Assembly (NCBI RefSeq): GCF_004551525.1
Contig: NZ_SATR01000007.1
Span: 1-64,000, forward strand
Direction of reading: 5' to 3'
Length of the DNA stretch: 64,000 bases
Source: Vibrio ouci
GTDB taxonomy: Bacteria > Pseudomonadota > Gammaproteobacteria > Enterobacterales > Vibrionaceae
Shown: in pieces, positions 43,247 to 53,014 of the stretch
Position numbering within the stretch: position 1 is the first letter of the stretch
How the letters are laid out: every line of letters starts with the position of its first letter
The notes under the pieces: generated by a model
Database searches by the model: none
What the model saw: only the letters and a program-made list of their open reading frames with translations
What the model was told of the DNA's origin: nothing
Made by a program: the position numbers and the translations under genes

Positions 43247-45326
43247 CTATATCGTCGCGGCATTACTGTCCGTTACGCTTACCTGTGCTTACGCGAATGA
43301 AGAACGCGTGCAAATCGGTGACTTAATCCAAGTAAACTTACCTGGCGAATCAACGTTAAACAAAGGCTTCCAAGTTGATAAGCGTGGTCGAATTACCCTA
43401 CCTGAAGTCGGCGCTTTGTATGTTGCTGGTTACAGCGAGCAACAACTGGATGTCGCAGTTAAAGAAGCATTAGAAAAAGTCTATCGCGATCTTTCGTCAG
43501 CCACTGTCTATATTGCAGAGCAACAGATCCTTGTCTCAGTACAAGGTTATGTGAACTCTCCTGGTGAATATACGCTAGCCAAAAGTGCCGATATTCAAAT
43601 GGCCCTTCACGCAGCAGGCGGACTTCGAGCTGGTGCGCAACTTAATAATCTATTTATCAAACGCGGCTCAGAAAAAGTCACGTTTAACTACAAATCGTTC
43701 CTAGATACAGGTAATGAAGCCCTACTACCTTCACTGAAATCGTTAGACACCATTTTCGTCCCTGCTTCGCCATTGGTGGGTAATATTGAACAAGAATTCG
43801 ACGCCAATAAGCTTGCCAACGCAGGTGATAGTGCCGACGCTCGTACCGCGATTAAAGTTTTTGGTGAGGTAAACGCCCCCGGCTCATTTAGCTACAAAGA
43901 TAACACTGATCTGGTTGATGTGATTATGCGTGCCGGTGGTGTTACTCGCTACGCATCGGTAGAACAGATTCGCGTAATCTCAAATAACGCACCTAAGCTG
44001 TTTAATCTAAAAGCCTATTTAGATAGCGGCGATGTTTCACTCCTTCCGACGCTGACACCGGGCACAACGATTTTTGTTCCTAAGCAAGAAGACGAAATCA
44101 AAGCCGGTGCTAATGTGGTTTACATCATGGGTGAAGTCGCCCACCCAGGTGCCTATGAAGGCAAGAACAATGCGTCATTCATGGACATACTAGCTAACGC
44201 TGGCGGCCCTACACGTTACGCCGAATCACGCCAAATCCGCGTCATTAAAGCGAATGGCCGTGTAGTTAAGTTCGATTTAACTGCGTTCACTGAAGGTTTA
44301 ACTCGCAGCAATCCACCTTCGATCGGTCCGGGTGATGCGATCTTCGTCCCTGAAAAAACGGATATGAACGAAAAGTCTTGGCTAAAAATTGCACCTAACC
44401 GCGCAGTGAGTGTGATTGGTGAAGTAGTTCGCCCCGGCCGTGTGGAATGGTCTGATGAAATGGACCTTATGGACCTTCTCGCTCATGTCGGAGGCCCAAC
44501 ACTTCGAGCAGACACATCAAAAATCGAAGTGGTCACCCATGGAAATCAGCTCCACATTTTTAATCTGGATGAATTCATTCTGAGCGGCGCGCAGAGCAGC
44601 GAACTACCAAACATCAGCGCGGGTTCAATCATTCGCGTCCACGATCTACCTCAAGATCCATCAGACAATAAATCGCAATGGGTACGCCAAAGTTCAGATG
44701 CATCGATTTATGTATTTGGCCAAGTGAATGCACCGGGCCGTTATCGATTTACTAAAGACATGCACTTTTTAGATATTTTGTCTGCGGCAGATGGCCCAAC
44801 CAAAGATGCCGACATCCACAACATCCGTATCACTCATCGCGACAAAAGCTATTCAAAAGTCAGCAAGCTCAATCTATCACTCTACTTTGAAACCGGTGAT
44901 GAAAGCTTACTTCCTCTCGTGACTATGGGTGACACCATCTATATCCCTGAAAAAGATAAAATTTGGTTAGACCGCTCTAAAGAGTCCACTGTCCGCGTGC
45001 TAGGTGCAGTTAATAGCCCAGGACGTTATGTGTTTGATGACAATATGACGGTACTTGACCTACTTGCGGAAGCTGGTGGCCCTTCAGAGCGTGCATATCT
45101 TGAGAAGATATCGATCGTTAACATGTCTTGCTGCCAAGGCCAAGCCCGTGTATTTGACCTAGTTGATTTCAGTAGAACAGCCAATATTTACAAACTGCCC
45201 GTTTTAAGAGCTGGTGACACTATCTATGTGCCAGACCGAAGTGAAAGTTTCCTAGAGAAAGCGCGCGTGGGTTTAGAAGATATTCTTCGCCTCACCACCA
45301 CTATTGTCCTAATAGGAGCGCTGTAA
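43233..45326 (+). CDS. sypC: Polysaccharide export protein SypC with six SLBB repeats
   Basis: A Wza-type periplasmic/outer-membrane export protein of 697 residues. It has a signal peptide (to about 22), a Poly_export domain (VQIGDLIQVNLPGESTLNKGF...GRITLPEVGALYVAGYS, about 25-100) and six SLBB repeats. Each repeat starts with a G-x-V-x-x-P-G motif: GYVNSPGEY, GEVNAPGSF, GEVAHPGAY, GEVVRPGRV, GQVNAPGRY and GAVNSPGRY. A hydrophobic C-terminal helix (RLTTTIVLIGAL) may cross the outer membrane as in Wza. Wza has far fewer SLBB units, so this should form a longer periplasmic conduit. GGAGG precedes the ATG. Confidence 0.92.
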   Translation: MKWTNYIVAALLSVTLTCAYANEERVQIGDLIQVNLPGESTLNKGFQVDKRGRITLPEVGALYVAGYSEQQLDVAVKEALEKVYRDLSSATVYIAEQQILVSVQGYVNSPGEYTLAKSADIQMALHAAGGLRAGAQLNNLFIKRGSEKVTFNYKSFLDTGNEALLPSLKSLDTIFVPASPLVGNIEQEFDANKLANAGDSADARTAIKVFGEVNAPGSFSYKDNTDLVDVIMRAGGVTRYASVEQIRVISNNAPKLFNLKAYLDSGDVSLLPTLTPGTTIFVPKQEDEIKAGANVVYIMGEVAHPGAYEGKNNASFMDILANAGGPTRYAESRQIRVIKANGRVVKFDLTAFTEGLTRSNPPSIGPGDAIFVPEKTDMNEKSWLKIAPNRAVSVIGEVVRPGRVEWSDEMDLMDLLAHVGGPTLRADTSKIEVVTHGNQLHIFNLDEFILSGAQSSELPNISAGSIIRVHDLPQDPSDNKSQWVRQSSDASIYVFGQVNAPGRYRFTKDMHFLDILSAADGPTKDADIHNIRITHRDKSYSKVSKLNLSLYFETGDESLLPLVTMGDTIYIPEKDKIWLDRSKESTVRVLGAVNSPGRYVFDDNMTVLDLLAEAGGPSERAYLEKISIVNMSCCQGQARVFDLVDFSRTANIYKLPVLRAGDTIYVPDRSESFLEKARVGLEDILRLTTTIVLIGAL

Positions 45327-46024
45327 TGATTATTCCTGCAACCCACTCAGAAATCGAACAGATTTATCTAGCCGCTGAAATGCGCGGGTGTCGTTCACTA
45401 TGCGTGACCGCTTGCCAATCAGGTGACGGCGTAACATCAATCGTTACCGCATTGGCAGAGCGTTACTTGTTTGCTGGCCTTAAAACATTGGTCGTCGATC
45501 TCAATACTTATCACCCAGCATTTGAAGGCGTCGATTTTTCTCAGACTCTTTCCGAGCAGCAAATCGGTTCACTTATTTCTCATTCCGATACGCATCAGCT
45601 GTTCACGGGACTGACGATCCCCACAACGCAAGCGGCATTACTTGAGTATAAGGACCCATCTTGCTTAACAAGAACGGTCGACAAATGGCTCAATCATTTC
45701 GATCGCGTGGTGTTCGATACCTCCCCACTACTTCACGTCAATCGCGGCAACATTCCAGCTCAAGTCGTTGCCAGTGCTTGCGATCAAACTGCCTTAGTGG
45801 TTTTAGGTGGTAAAACGTCCTCCAGCCAACTGAGAAGAGCAATGTCATTACTCGATAGTGACTCAGTCGAGCTGCTAGGCACTGTACTCAACATGAGAGA
45901 TCAACCAACACTCGGACAAGAAATTGTCAGAGAAATCGACCGCTGTAAATTCCTACCAGGAAAATGGCGGGCTTATTTAGCGCAAAAAATACTTAGCAAT
46001 GAATTTTTGGCCCAATCTGCATAG
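45326..46024 (+). CDS. sypD: CpsD-like BY-kinase-fold protein SypD, P-loop Lys missing
   Basis: A 232-residue cytoplasmic P-loop protein resembling the ATPase half of bacterial tyrosine kinases that pair with Wzz-type co-polymerases (here SypO). The Walker A region reads CQSGDGVTS, so the essential Lys of the usual GEGKT/S is Val. Walker A' is VVDLNTYHP, and Walker B is VVFDTSPLL. The C-terminus (NEFLAQSA) has no tyrosine cluster. It therefore seems unable to act as a classical autophosphorylating kinase. It is coupled to sypC by a TAATG overlap. Confidence 0.85.
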   Translation: MIIPATHSEIEQIYLAAEMRGCRSLCVTACQSGDGVTSIVTALAERYLFAGLKTLVVDLNTYHPAFEGVDFSQTLSEQQIGSLISHSDTHQLFTGLTIPTTQAALLEYKDPSCLTRTVDKWLNHFDRVVFDTSPLLHVNRGNIPAQVVASACDQTALVVLGGKTSSSQLRRAMSLLDSDSVELLGTVLNMRDQPTLGQEIVREIDRCKFLPGKWRAYLAQKILSNEFLAQSA

Positions 46025-46033
46025 GTAATCATT

Positions 46034-46834
46034 ATGAAAAAGCTCACTCTACTCTTAATTACTTTTGCTTCATGCACCTCTTTTGCCGCAGAGACCTTGA
46101 CGTTTGGTGTTGTTCCCCAACAATCAGCGAGTCGCTTGGCTGAGCAATGGGGTCCTGTGATGGACTACTTGTCAGAGCAAACTGGGCAAAAGATCGAATT
46201 CAGTACCGCTGCAGATATTCCTACCTTCGAGAAGCGCCTCGCTAATGGTGAGTATGACATCGCTTATATGAACCCTTATCACTACACAGTATTTAGTGCT
46301 AACCCAGGCTACAAAGCGATGGCAAAAGCAAAAGATAAGCGTATTAAAGGGATTATTGTTGTACGTAAAGACCAAAACATAGAGTCGCTGCAGCAGCTTG
46401 ATAGCCAGAAACTTGCTTTTCCTTCTCCGGCGGCATTCGCTGCCACTATCTTAACGCAGAGCGATTTAAACCAAGCTGGCGTTGATTTTGAGCCCGACTA
46501 CGTTTCATCACATGATTCGGTTTATCTTTCTGTCGCGAGAGGTTTCTATCCCGCAGGTGGTGGCGTGATGAGAACCTTTAAATCCATTCCTGACGAATTG
46601 CGTGACCAGCTCACTCCATTATGGATCACCAAGCCATATACACCACACGCAATTGCTTATCACCCCCGTTTGTCGGCTTCTCAAGCCAATGCTATTCGTC
46701 AGGCATTACAAAACTTAGAAAATAACGCATCAGGTAAAACGCAGCTAAAAAAACTCAATATCAAAGGCTTCGTTGATGCTAACGACAGTGACTGGGATGA
46801 CGTCAGAGCGCTCGATATTACCTTACTTGACTAA
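46034..46834 (+). CDS. PhnD-family periplasmic binding protein, in the sypE position
   Basis: A 266-residue secreted solute-binding protein: signal peptide (to about 18), then TLTFGVVPQQSASRLAEQWGPVMDYLSEQTGQ and the YDIAYMNPYHYTVF block, the hallmarks of the phosphate/phosphonate (PhnD/SsuA-like) group. There is no ABC permease or ATPase beside it. Instead it lies 9 bp after sypD and 12 bp before the SypF-type hybrid kinase, where V. fischeri has sypE. I infer that it presents a ligand to the sensor kinase, as TorT does for TorS. The ligand is not predictable. Confidence 0.85.
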   Translation: MKKLTLLLITFASCTSFAAETLTFGVVPQQSASRLAEQWGPVMDYLSEQTGQKIEFSTAADIPTFEKRLANGEYDIAYMNPYHYTVFSANPGYKAMAKAKDKRIKGIIVVRKDQNIESLQQLDSQKLAFPSPAAFAATILTQSDLNQAGVDFEPDYVSSHDSVYLSVARGFYPAGGGVMRTFKSIPDELRDQLTPLWITKPYTPHAIAYHPRLSASQANAIRQALQNLENNASGKTQLKKLNIKGFVDANDSDWDDVRALDITLLD

Positions 46835-46846
46835 AAGGATCTGATC

Positions 46847-49156
46847 ATGACCTTACGTTCAAAAACCGTATTAGGTATAGCACTTATCGAGATCACCGTA
46901 TTAATGATCCTAGTATTTAGTGCTATGAGTTTCTTATCCGATTCGAATGAGAAACAATTAATTCAGCGTGCTAACTCAAGTGCAACCATGTTTGCACATG
47001 CAGCAAAAGACGCTGTCCTTTCAACCGACCTCGCCACTCTGGATGATCTCGTCAATGAGTTCATGACTCTAGAAGACGTTGCGTACGTTCGCGTCTTACG
47101 CAACGAAAAAGACATGGCATGTGCTGGCGATAAAGATCTTCTCGCCCGTGCAATGTCTAGTGATAGTTCTTTGGGTAGTGTAGACGACGGAATTTTCGAT
47201 TTACGAACACCGATCGAAAATGGCGGCTTACCCTATGCATACGTTGATATTGGCTTCGAAACAGGACCAATTAACGCCATGCTTGCTCAAGCGCAAAAAG
47301 CGATCATTGGTATTGCGACCGTTGAAGTGGTGCTCGTTGCCATTGTCTCGTTTGTGCTAGGCACCTATCTAACCCGCGGGTTAACGCGTTTAACCAGTGC
47401 CGTTAATACCGTTGGACTGAGCGGGCCTGGCTTTCAATTGCAAGACCACTCTAAAGATGAGTTAGGGGAAGTAACTAAAGCCTTCGATGATATGTCAGCG
47501 AAACTTGAAAAAGATTACCAAACGTTGACGGCGGCCCGTGAAGGTGCCGAGCAAGCTTGTGACTCTAAAAGTCGCTTTCTCGCCTCCATGTCCCATGAGA
47601 TACGCACGCCTATGAATGGTGTTCTGGGTATACTCAATATTCTTGAAGAAACCAAGCTGACCCGTGAGCAGCAGAAACTGGTGAGCACGGCCACCGAATC
47701 TGGTCATTTCCTATTATCGGTTATCAATGACATCCTCGACTTCACTCGTATGGAATCCAACACTCTAATCTTGGAACACAAGCCATTTGATTTTCGCCAC
47801 TGTGTAGAAAGTGTTGTCGACTCCTTTTCTCCTGCGGCTACTAACCAAAACCTAATCTTACATTGCTACATTGAAGGTAGCGTGCCAAGCAAAGTTAACG
47901 GTGATGAAAATCGAGTCAAACAGGTATTGCTCAACCTAATCGGCAATGCAATCAAATTTACCCATGAAGGTAGCGTGACAATTAAAGTCTGTGCAAACAC
48001 ATTCGAAGAGAACAAAGCCAAGATTAAATTTGAAATACAGGATACTGGTATTGGCATTAGTCAAAACGCGATTGATTACTTATTTGACGAATTTACTATG
48101 GTTGACCAAACCTACTCTCGAAGCAAAGAAGGTTCTGGCTTAGGTCTCGCTATCTGTCGACGTCTATGTAACTTAATGGATGGTGAAGTGAGTGTTGTCA
48201 GTGAGCCAGATATTGGCAGTACCTTCATCTTCGACATTAGTTTAGAAGTCACCGATGAACTTATCGCCTCACCAGTGACTAACACTCGACGAGAATTGAT
48301 CAACAAAGATGCCCGAATTCTCGTCGCCGAAGACAATCGAGCCAATCAACTGGTGATCCGCGAAATGTTCAAACGCGTTGGTAGCCAAATTGACATTGCC
48401 GAAAATGGCCTTGAAGCGCTTGAAATGGTTAAGCAATACCAATACGACCTAGTATTTATGGATATTTCCATGCCACAAATGGACGGCATGACAGCCTGCC
48501 GCGCTATTCGTGATCTTGATGATGATACAACAGCGAACATACCTATTATTGCCCTTACCGCTCATTCCCTAGCCGGAGACAAAGAGAAGTTTTTAGCATC
48601 AGGAATGGATGATTATCTTTCCAAACCGCTAAGACTTTCACAACTAGTTGATAAAATTAATCTATTCTTAGATAAGGCCCCTGATGAAGAAGTAGATCAA
48701 GAATTACAACCATCGCCATTGAATAAGCAGGAAGTTACATATAAAACTAAAGTTATACCCGTAGAGACACAGTATGAGGATGCAGCACAATTGGAACTCG
48801 TAGATGAGCAAGTAATAAAACAAATGATTGAAGATACTTCTGCTGAAGTTATTCCGATACTCATCGATCATTACATTGAGGAGTCTCAGGATAGACTACG
48901 CAAAATCTATCAGGCAATCGATGATTCCGATAAAGATGTGTTGGAATTTGAAGCACACACCTTAGGCAGTTCAGCACTCGCTCTGGGTAATCGTACCTTA
49001 TCGAACTTAGCAAGAAAGATTGAGCACCTATGCCTTGATAATAAGCAAAGTGATGCCTTCGAATTAAAAGATGAATTAAAACATATCGCTATAAGCTCAC
49101 TTGAGGCACTCGAGGTGCGTAAACAACAAGGATTTAGTGAGCCAACAGAGTTATAA
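46847..49156 (+). CDS. sypF: Hybrid sensor histidine kinase SypF
   Basis: A 769-residue membrane hybrid kinase: TM1 (about 8-30), periplasmic sensor (to about 147), TM2 (IIGIATVEVVLVAIVSFVLG), HAMP, HisKA (SMSHEIRTPMNGVLG, His about 250), HATPase (DTGIGIS...GSGLGLAICRRL) and a receiver domain (VFMDISMPQMDGM, Asp about 538). The C-terminal HPt domain has FEAHTLGSSALALGN, His about 703. In V. fischeri SypF feeds phosphate through its HPt to SypG and so turns on syp transcription. It lies between the PhnD-like gene and sypG. Confidence 0.92.
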   Translation: MTLRSKTVLGIALIEITVLMILVFSAMSFLSDSNEKQLIQRANSSATMFAHAAKDAVLSTDLATLDDLVNEFMTLEDVAYVRVLRNEKDMACAGDKDLLARAMSSDSSLGSVDDGIFDLRTPIENGGLPYAYVDIGFETGPINAMLAQAQKAIIGIATVEVVLVAIVSFVLGTYLTRGLTRLTSAVNTVGLSGPGFQLQDHSKDELGEVTKAFDDMSAKLEKDYQTLTAAREGAEQACDSKSRFLASMSHEIRTPMNGVLGILNILEETKLTREQQKLVSTATESGHFLLSVINDILDFTRMESNTLILEHKPFDFRHCVESVVDSFSPAATNQNLILHCYIEGSVPSKVNGDENRVKQVLLNLIGNAIKFTHEGSVTIKVCANTFEENKAKIKFEIQDTGIGISQNAIDYLFDEFTMVDQTYSRSKEGSGLGLAICRRLCNLMDGEVSVVSEPDIGSTFIFDISLEVTDELIASPVTNTRRELINKDARILVAEDNRANQLVIREMFKRVGSQIDIAENGLEALEMVKQYQYDLVFMDISMPQMDGMTACRAIRDLDDDTTANIPIIALTAHSLAGDKEKFLASGMDDYLSKPLRLSQLVDKINLFLDKAPDEEVDQELQPSPLNKQEVTYKTKVIPVETQYEDAAQLELVDEQVIKQMIEDTSAEVIPILIDHYIEESQDRLRKIYQAIDDSDKDVLEFEAHTLGSSALALGNRTLSNLARKIEHLCLDNKQSDAFELKDELKHIAISSLEALEVRKQQGFSEPTEL

Positions 49157-49180
49157 GGCTTAATAGATAGGACATCACGA

Positions 49181-50638
49181 ATGAAACCAAAAGTATTATT
49201 AATAGAAGATTCCACCTCTTTGGCGATTTTGTATAAGCAATATGTAAAAGATGAACCCTACGATCTTTTCCATGTTGAAACAGGCAAGGAAGCTATTGCC
49301 TTCATCGAACGCAATATCCCGCAGCTGGTGATTCTTGATCTCAAACTTCCTGATATGCACGGGGAAGAAATACTCGATTGGATCAATGAGCGCCAAGTTC
49401 CGACATCCGTTGTCGTGGCAACAGCCCATGGCTCTGTAGATTTGGCGGTCAATTTGGTTCAAAAGGGTGCGAAAGACTTCTTAGAGAAACCGATCAATGC
49501 TGATCGCCTCAAAACGTCAATCGCCCTGCACTTACAGCAAGTGAAACTTGCTAACCTTGTAGAGGATATCGAGAACAAGTTTGACCGTAATCGTTTCCAC
49601 GGATTTATCGGCTCAAGCTTACCGATGCAAGGGGTCTATAAGATCATTGATTCCGTCGCGCCCACCAGCGCAAGCGTATTCGTGATTGGCGAAAGTGGTA
49701 CAGGTAAAGAAGTCTGCGCAGAAGCTATTCACCAAGAAAGCAAGCGTAAAGACAAAGCATTCATTGCTATAAATTGCGGCGCGATACCTAAAGATTTGAT
49801 GGAAAGCGAAATCTTCGGCCATGTAAAAGGGGCATTCACTGGCGCGACGGCTGACCGCAAAGGCGCGGCATCAATGGCCAATGGAGGTACACTTTTCCTA
49901 GATGAGTTGTGCGAAATGGAATTGGAAATGCAGAAAAAGCTGCTGCGTTTCCTGCAAACTGGTACTTTCACTCCTCTTGGCGCGACAAAGGAAATGAAGG
50001 TGGATGTACGAATCATCTGTGCAACCAACCGAGATCCTCTACTTGAAGTTGAAGAAGGCCGCTTCAGAGAAGACCTTTATTATCGCGTACATGTGGTTCC
50101 TGTTGATATGCCACCGCTAAGAGAGCGCGGTAATGACATTCTCACATTAGCAACACACTTCTTGAAAATGTACGCAAAAGAAGATGGTAAAAAGTTCGCT
50201 GCCATTCATCGTGATGCTGAATCAACCTTAAAGCGTTACAACTGGCCAGGCAATGTCCGACAGCTGCAAAATATTATTCGTAATATTGTGGTCCTCAATG
50301 ATGACACGCACCTACGCTTATCTCATTTGCCAGAACAAATTACCCGAAACCAAAAAGCAAAAACTGCAGTGACTCAACCTGTTGTCTCAGCGCCTACGCC
50401 ACAAGAACCCGCTCACTCCAATGTGGCACCAAGTCCTGAGCCATCTTTTGCAAACGCACCGGATCGTCCTGTAACCATTCGCCCTATGTGGCAAATAGAG
50501 CGAGAAACCATCCAGCAAGCGATCGATTATTGTGATGGAAACGTCTTGAATGCGGCAGTATTGTTGGAGCTGAGCCCTTCAACTGTTTACCGCAAGAAAC
50601 AAGCTTGGGAAGCAGAGGATGAGCACCAAGTCGTCTAA
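49181..50638 (+). CDS. sypG: Sigma54-dependent response regulator SypG
   Basis: The direct activator of the syp promoters. The 485-residue protein has a receiver domain (Asp in VILDLKLPDMHG, about residue 53), an AAA+ domain with GESGTGKE, GAFTGA (about 217) and LFLDELCEM, a Pro/Ala-rich linker (about 385-425) and a Fis-type DNA-binding end (GNVLNAAVLLELSPSTVYRKKQAW). AGGA precedes the ATG. Its 3' end overlaps sypH by 20 bp. The enhancer-like elements before sypA, sypI, sypM and sypP are its likely binding sites. Confidence 0.93.
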   Translation: MKPKVLLIEDSTSLAILYKQYVKDEPYDLFHVETGKEAIAFIERNIPQLVILDLKLPDMHGEEILDWINERQVPTSVVVATAHGSVDLAVNLVQKGAKDFLEKPINADRLKTSIALHLQQVKLANLVEDIENKFDRNRFHGFIGSSLPMQGVYKIIDSVAPTSASVFVIGESGTGKEVCAEAIHQESKRKDKAFIAINCGAIPKDLMESEIFGHVKGAFTGATADRKGAASMANGGTLFLDELCEMELEMQKKLLRFLQTGTFTPLGATKEMKVDVRIICATNRDPLLEVEEGRFREDLYYRVHVVPVDMPPLRERGNDILTLATHFLKMYAKEDGKKFAAIHRDAESTLKRYNWPGNVRQLQNIIRNIVVLNDDTHLRLSHLPEQITRNQKAKTAVTQPVVSAPTPQEPAHSNVAPSPEPSFANAPDRPVTIRPMWQIERETIQQAIDYCDGNVLNAAVLLELSPSTVYRKKQAWEAEDEHQVV

Positions 50639-51671
50639 TCAGGTATGGCTCATTATCGATAGCTTCACTTTTGGTGGCATCGAAACACACTTGCTTGAGC
50701 TCGCAAATGGGCTCAAGCAACATCAAGCCCCTGTCAAAGTCTGGCTTATTCGTCGATATGACTCAGAATCTCTACTGGCGACTAAACTACGCGATGCTGA
50801 CATTGAGGTTGAATATCTTGACCAAACGAATCGTCATTACATCCGCTATTTGCTCAAGCAGATTAAATCTGAGCGCCCTGCACTGATCCACGCTCATGGA
50901 TACAAAGCCAGTATTGTCAGTAAGCTAGCGCGCGTAGTTACAGGCGTTCGACAAATATCGACTTATCATGCGGGCGAGACCCCCAATGGTATAGTTTGGC
51001 TATATGATTTGATCGACCGATTTAGCGCCTTTCTCTCATGCCACTCCATCGCGGTTAGCGAGAAAATTTCTGCAAAACTTCCAGTCAAAACACTCGCGTT
51101 TAATAACTTTATCGACGACCGTAATCTCACTCCAAGCAGAGGAAAGTCTATCGCCTTTGTCGGCCGCTTAAGTGAAGAGAAAGGCCCAGACCGAATCGTA
51201 GATTTGGCGCAGCTCAACAAGGCACTAAACTTCGAAATTTATGGTGGTGGGCTAATGGAAGAGCAACTAAGAAAAACAGCGCCACCTAATGTGACTTTTC
51301 ATGGTCATCAATCTGATATGAGCTCGGTTTGGAACAAAATCGGATTGCTCATCATATGTTCTCGCTATGAAGGTTTGCCAATGACCGCATTAGAAGCGAT
51401 GGGGCGTGGCATCCCGGTGCTTGCTCTTAATGTTGGCAATCTTTCTCACCTAATTGTTAATAACGACAACGGCTTTCTCGCCGATTCAATGACGGAACTA
51501 AATGGCGCTTTAGCCGAATTTGCTGCTTTTGATGATACTCAGCTACTGGCGATGCAGACCTCTGCAATTAACACCATCAAACAGGCTTATTCTGCCGAAG
51601 CCGTTATCCCACAACTGCTCCGTCTTTACTTTCCATCCAGCTATCAATCTGACTTTCAAATTGAGAAATAG
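50619..51671 (+). CDS. sypH: Glycosyltransferase SypH (GT4-type)
   Basis: A 350-residue cytoplasmic glycosyltransferase of the GT-B fold. The N-terminal acceptor domain starts WLIIDSFTFGGIETHLLELANGL, and the donor-binding domain contains FVGRLSEEKGPDRIVDLA and the E-x7-E motif SRYEGLPMTALEAMGRGIPVLA. It adds a sugar to the syp polysaccharide repeat unit; donor and linkage are not predictable. Its stop is followed by the sypI promoter, and an enhancer-like element overlaps its last codons. Confidence 0.9.
   Translation: MSTKSSNQVWLIIDSFTFGGIETHLLELANGLKQHQAPVKVWLIRRYDSESLLATKLRDADIEVEYLDQTNRHYIRYLLKQIKSERPALIHAHGYKASIVSKLARVVTGVRQISTYHAGETPNGIVWLYDLIDRFSAFLSCHSIAVSEKISAKLPVKTLAFNNFIDDRNLTPSRGKSIAFVGRLSEEKGPDRIVDLAQLNKALNFEIYGGGLMEEQLRKTAPPNVTFHGHQSDMSSVWNKIGLLIICSRYEGLPMTALEAMGRGIPVLALNVGNLSHLIVNNDNGFLADSMTELNGALAEFAAFDDTQLLAMQTSAINTIKQAYSAEAVIPQLLRLYFPSSYQSDFQIEK
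51652..51670. promoter_or_regulatory. SypG enhancer-like element before sypI
   Basis: Reverse-strand reading TATTTCTCAATTTGAAAG overlaps the last codons of sypH. It matches the core TTTCTCAATTTGA of the sypA arms and lies about 77 bp upstream of the -24 element of the sypI promoter. Confidence 0.65.
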
Positions 51672-51735
51672 CAGTTTCACATTACAGTCATTAATTTTAG
51701 TCCTATAAAATCAGTAGCTTATCATTATTGATTTA

Positions 51736-51752
51736 TTGGCACTCCCCTTGCC
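51736..51752 (+). promoter_or_regulatory. Sigma54 promoter of sypI
   Basis: TTGGCAC-TCCCC-TTGCC matches the consensus TGGCAC-N5-TTGC exactly, GG (51738-51739) to GC (51750-51751) 12 bp. The predicted leader is about 46 nt. Confidence 0.88.
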
Positions 51753-51808
51753 TTATCAATAGTAGTCGACATCAGTATCGATACTATTTTGAATTGAAGG
51801 AACGGGTT

Positions 51809-53014
51809 ATGGCTAAGAAAATCTTATTTGTACATTACGGTGATAATTGGATTCGTGGTAGCGAGAAGTGCTTACTCGACTTAATTCATTATTTAGACAA
51901 TCGTCAGTACCGTCCGTATGTTTGGACTAACAATCAAGCGCTGCTTGCCGCATTAGATAGCGACTTTGTTCCTGGTGAAACTTCAGATTTCCCACTTTTA
52001 CTCGGATGGAAAGCGCCTAAATATGACGTTAGCGAATGGTACCGCCTGTTCAAAAAAGCGTGTGACATCATTGAACACAGAGAGATCGACCTGATCCATG
52101 TTAACAGTGCCGCGCCTTGTCAATGGATGCTCGCCGCTGCCCGCGCTAAGAAAATCCCGTTAGTAACACAGCTACATAGCCCTTACCCAGCGCGTGAACG
52201 TCTAACGACTGGCTTACATTTATCTCCGCATATCATTTCTGTCAGTCGTTACGTTGCTAAGTCTTTACTACAAGACGGTTACCCAGAAGAAAAACTATCA
52301 ATTATCCATAATGGTATTGATGTAAAAAGCCTAGAATCTCAGCCAGAAGTAGACGTCAAAACCAAGCTATTGCTGCCTGAAGATAGCTTCGTATTTGCCA
52401 CGGTCGGCTCGCTAATTAAGCGCAAAGGGGTTGATCGCATTCTTACAGCTCTGCGACACGTTACCTTAGAGTATCCGCATGTACACCTTGTCGTAATTGG
52501 TGATGGCCCACTACGTAATGAACTGGAATCACAAGCGGATTACCTTCACCTTGCTGCCAATATTCATTTTGTCGGTGAGCAAAGCAATGTTTTAGGCTGG
52601 CTTAAAGGCTGTGATGCGTTTGTCAGTGGCGCAAGAAGTGAAGCGTTTGGTCTGGTTGTCGCAGAAGCGGCCCTTGCCAAGCTTCCAATTGTTGCCCCAT
52701 TCGAAGGTGGTATCCCTGAATTTATCCGTCATGGTAAGACCGGTATTCTTTACCCTAACTACAAGATTGCCCCACTAGCCAATGCGATGCGCATCACCGT
52801 CGCTAATCCAAATCTATGTAAAAAGCTCGGCAAACAAGCGCACCAATACATTTCTCTTAATCACTCTCTTGATAACTCATGTCGTCGAATTGAAGCACTG
52901 TATCGCCAAATGTTATCTCAACCTCAAGAGCAAGCGCGTTCAATCTTACATACATTCTCGCCACTGAAAACATTTGTCGCGAACCGCTTAGCATTAGGGG
53001 GTGAGCATGGGTAG
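51809..53014 (+). CDS. sypI: Glycosyltransferase SypI (GT4-type)
   Basis: A 401-residue GT-B glycosyltransferase. It starts MAKKILFVHYGDNWIRGSEKCLLDL; the donor domain has FATVGSLIKRKGVDRILTAL and the E-x7-E motif GARSEAFGLVVAEAALAKLPIVAP. ATG 51809 is chosen, with GAAGG upstream; sequence before it lies in the sigma54 promoter. It is first in the second transcription unit of the syp locus and overlaps sypJ slightly. Confidence 0.9.
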   Translation: MAKKILFVHYGDNWIRGSEKCLLDLIHYLDNRQYRPYVWTNNQALLAALDSDFVPGETSDFPLLLGWKAPKYDVSEWYRLFKKACDIIEHREIDLIHVNSAAPCQWMLAAARAKKIPLVTQLHSPYPARERLTTGLHLSPHIISVSRYVAKSLLQDGYPEEKLSIIHNGIDVKSLESQPEVDVKTKLLLPEDSFVFATVGSLIKRKGVDRILTALRHVTLEYPHVHLVVIGDGPLRNELESQADYLHLAANIHFVGEQSNVLGWLKGCDAFVSGARSEAFGLVVAEAALAKLPIVAPFEGGIPEFIRHGKTGILYPNYKIAPLANAMRITVANPNLCKKLGKQAHQYISLNHSLDNSCRRIEALYRQMLSQPQEQARSILHTFSPLKTFVANRLALGGEHG

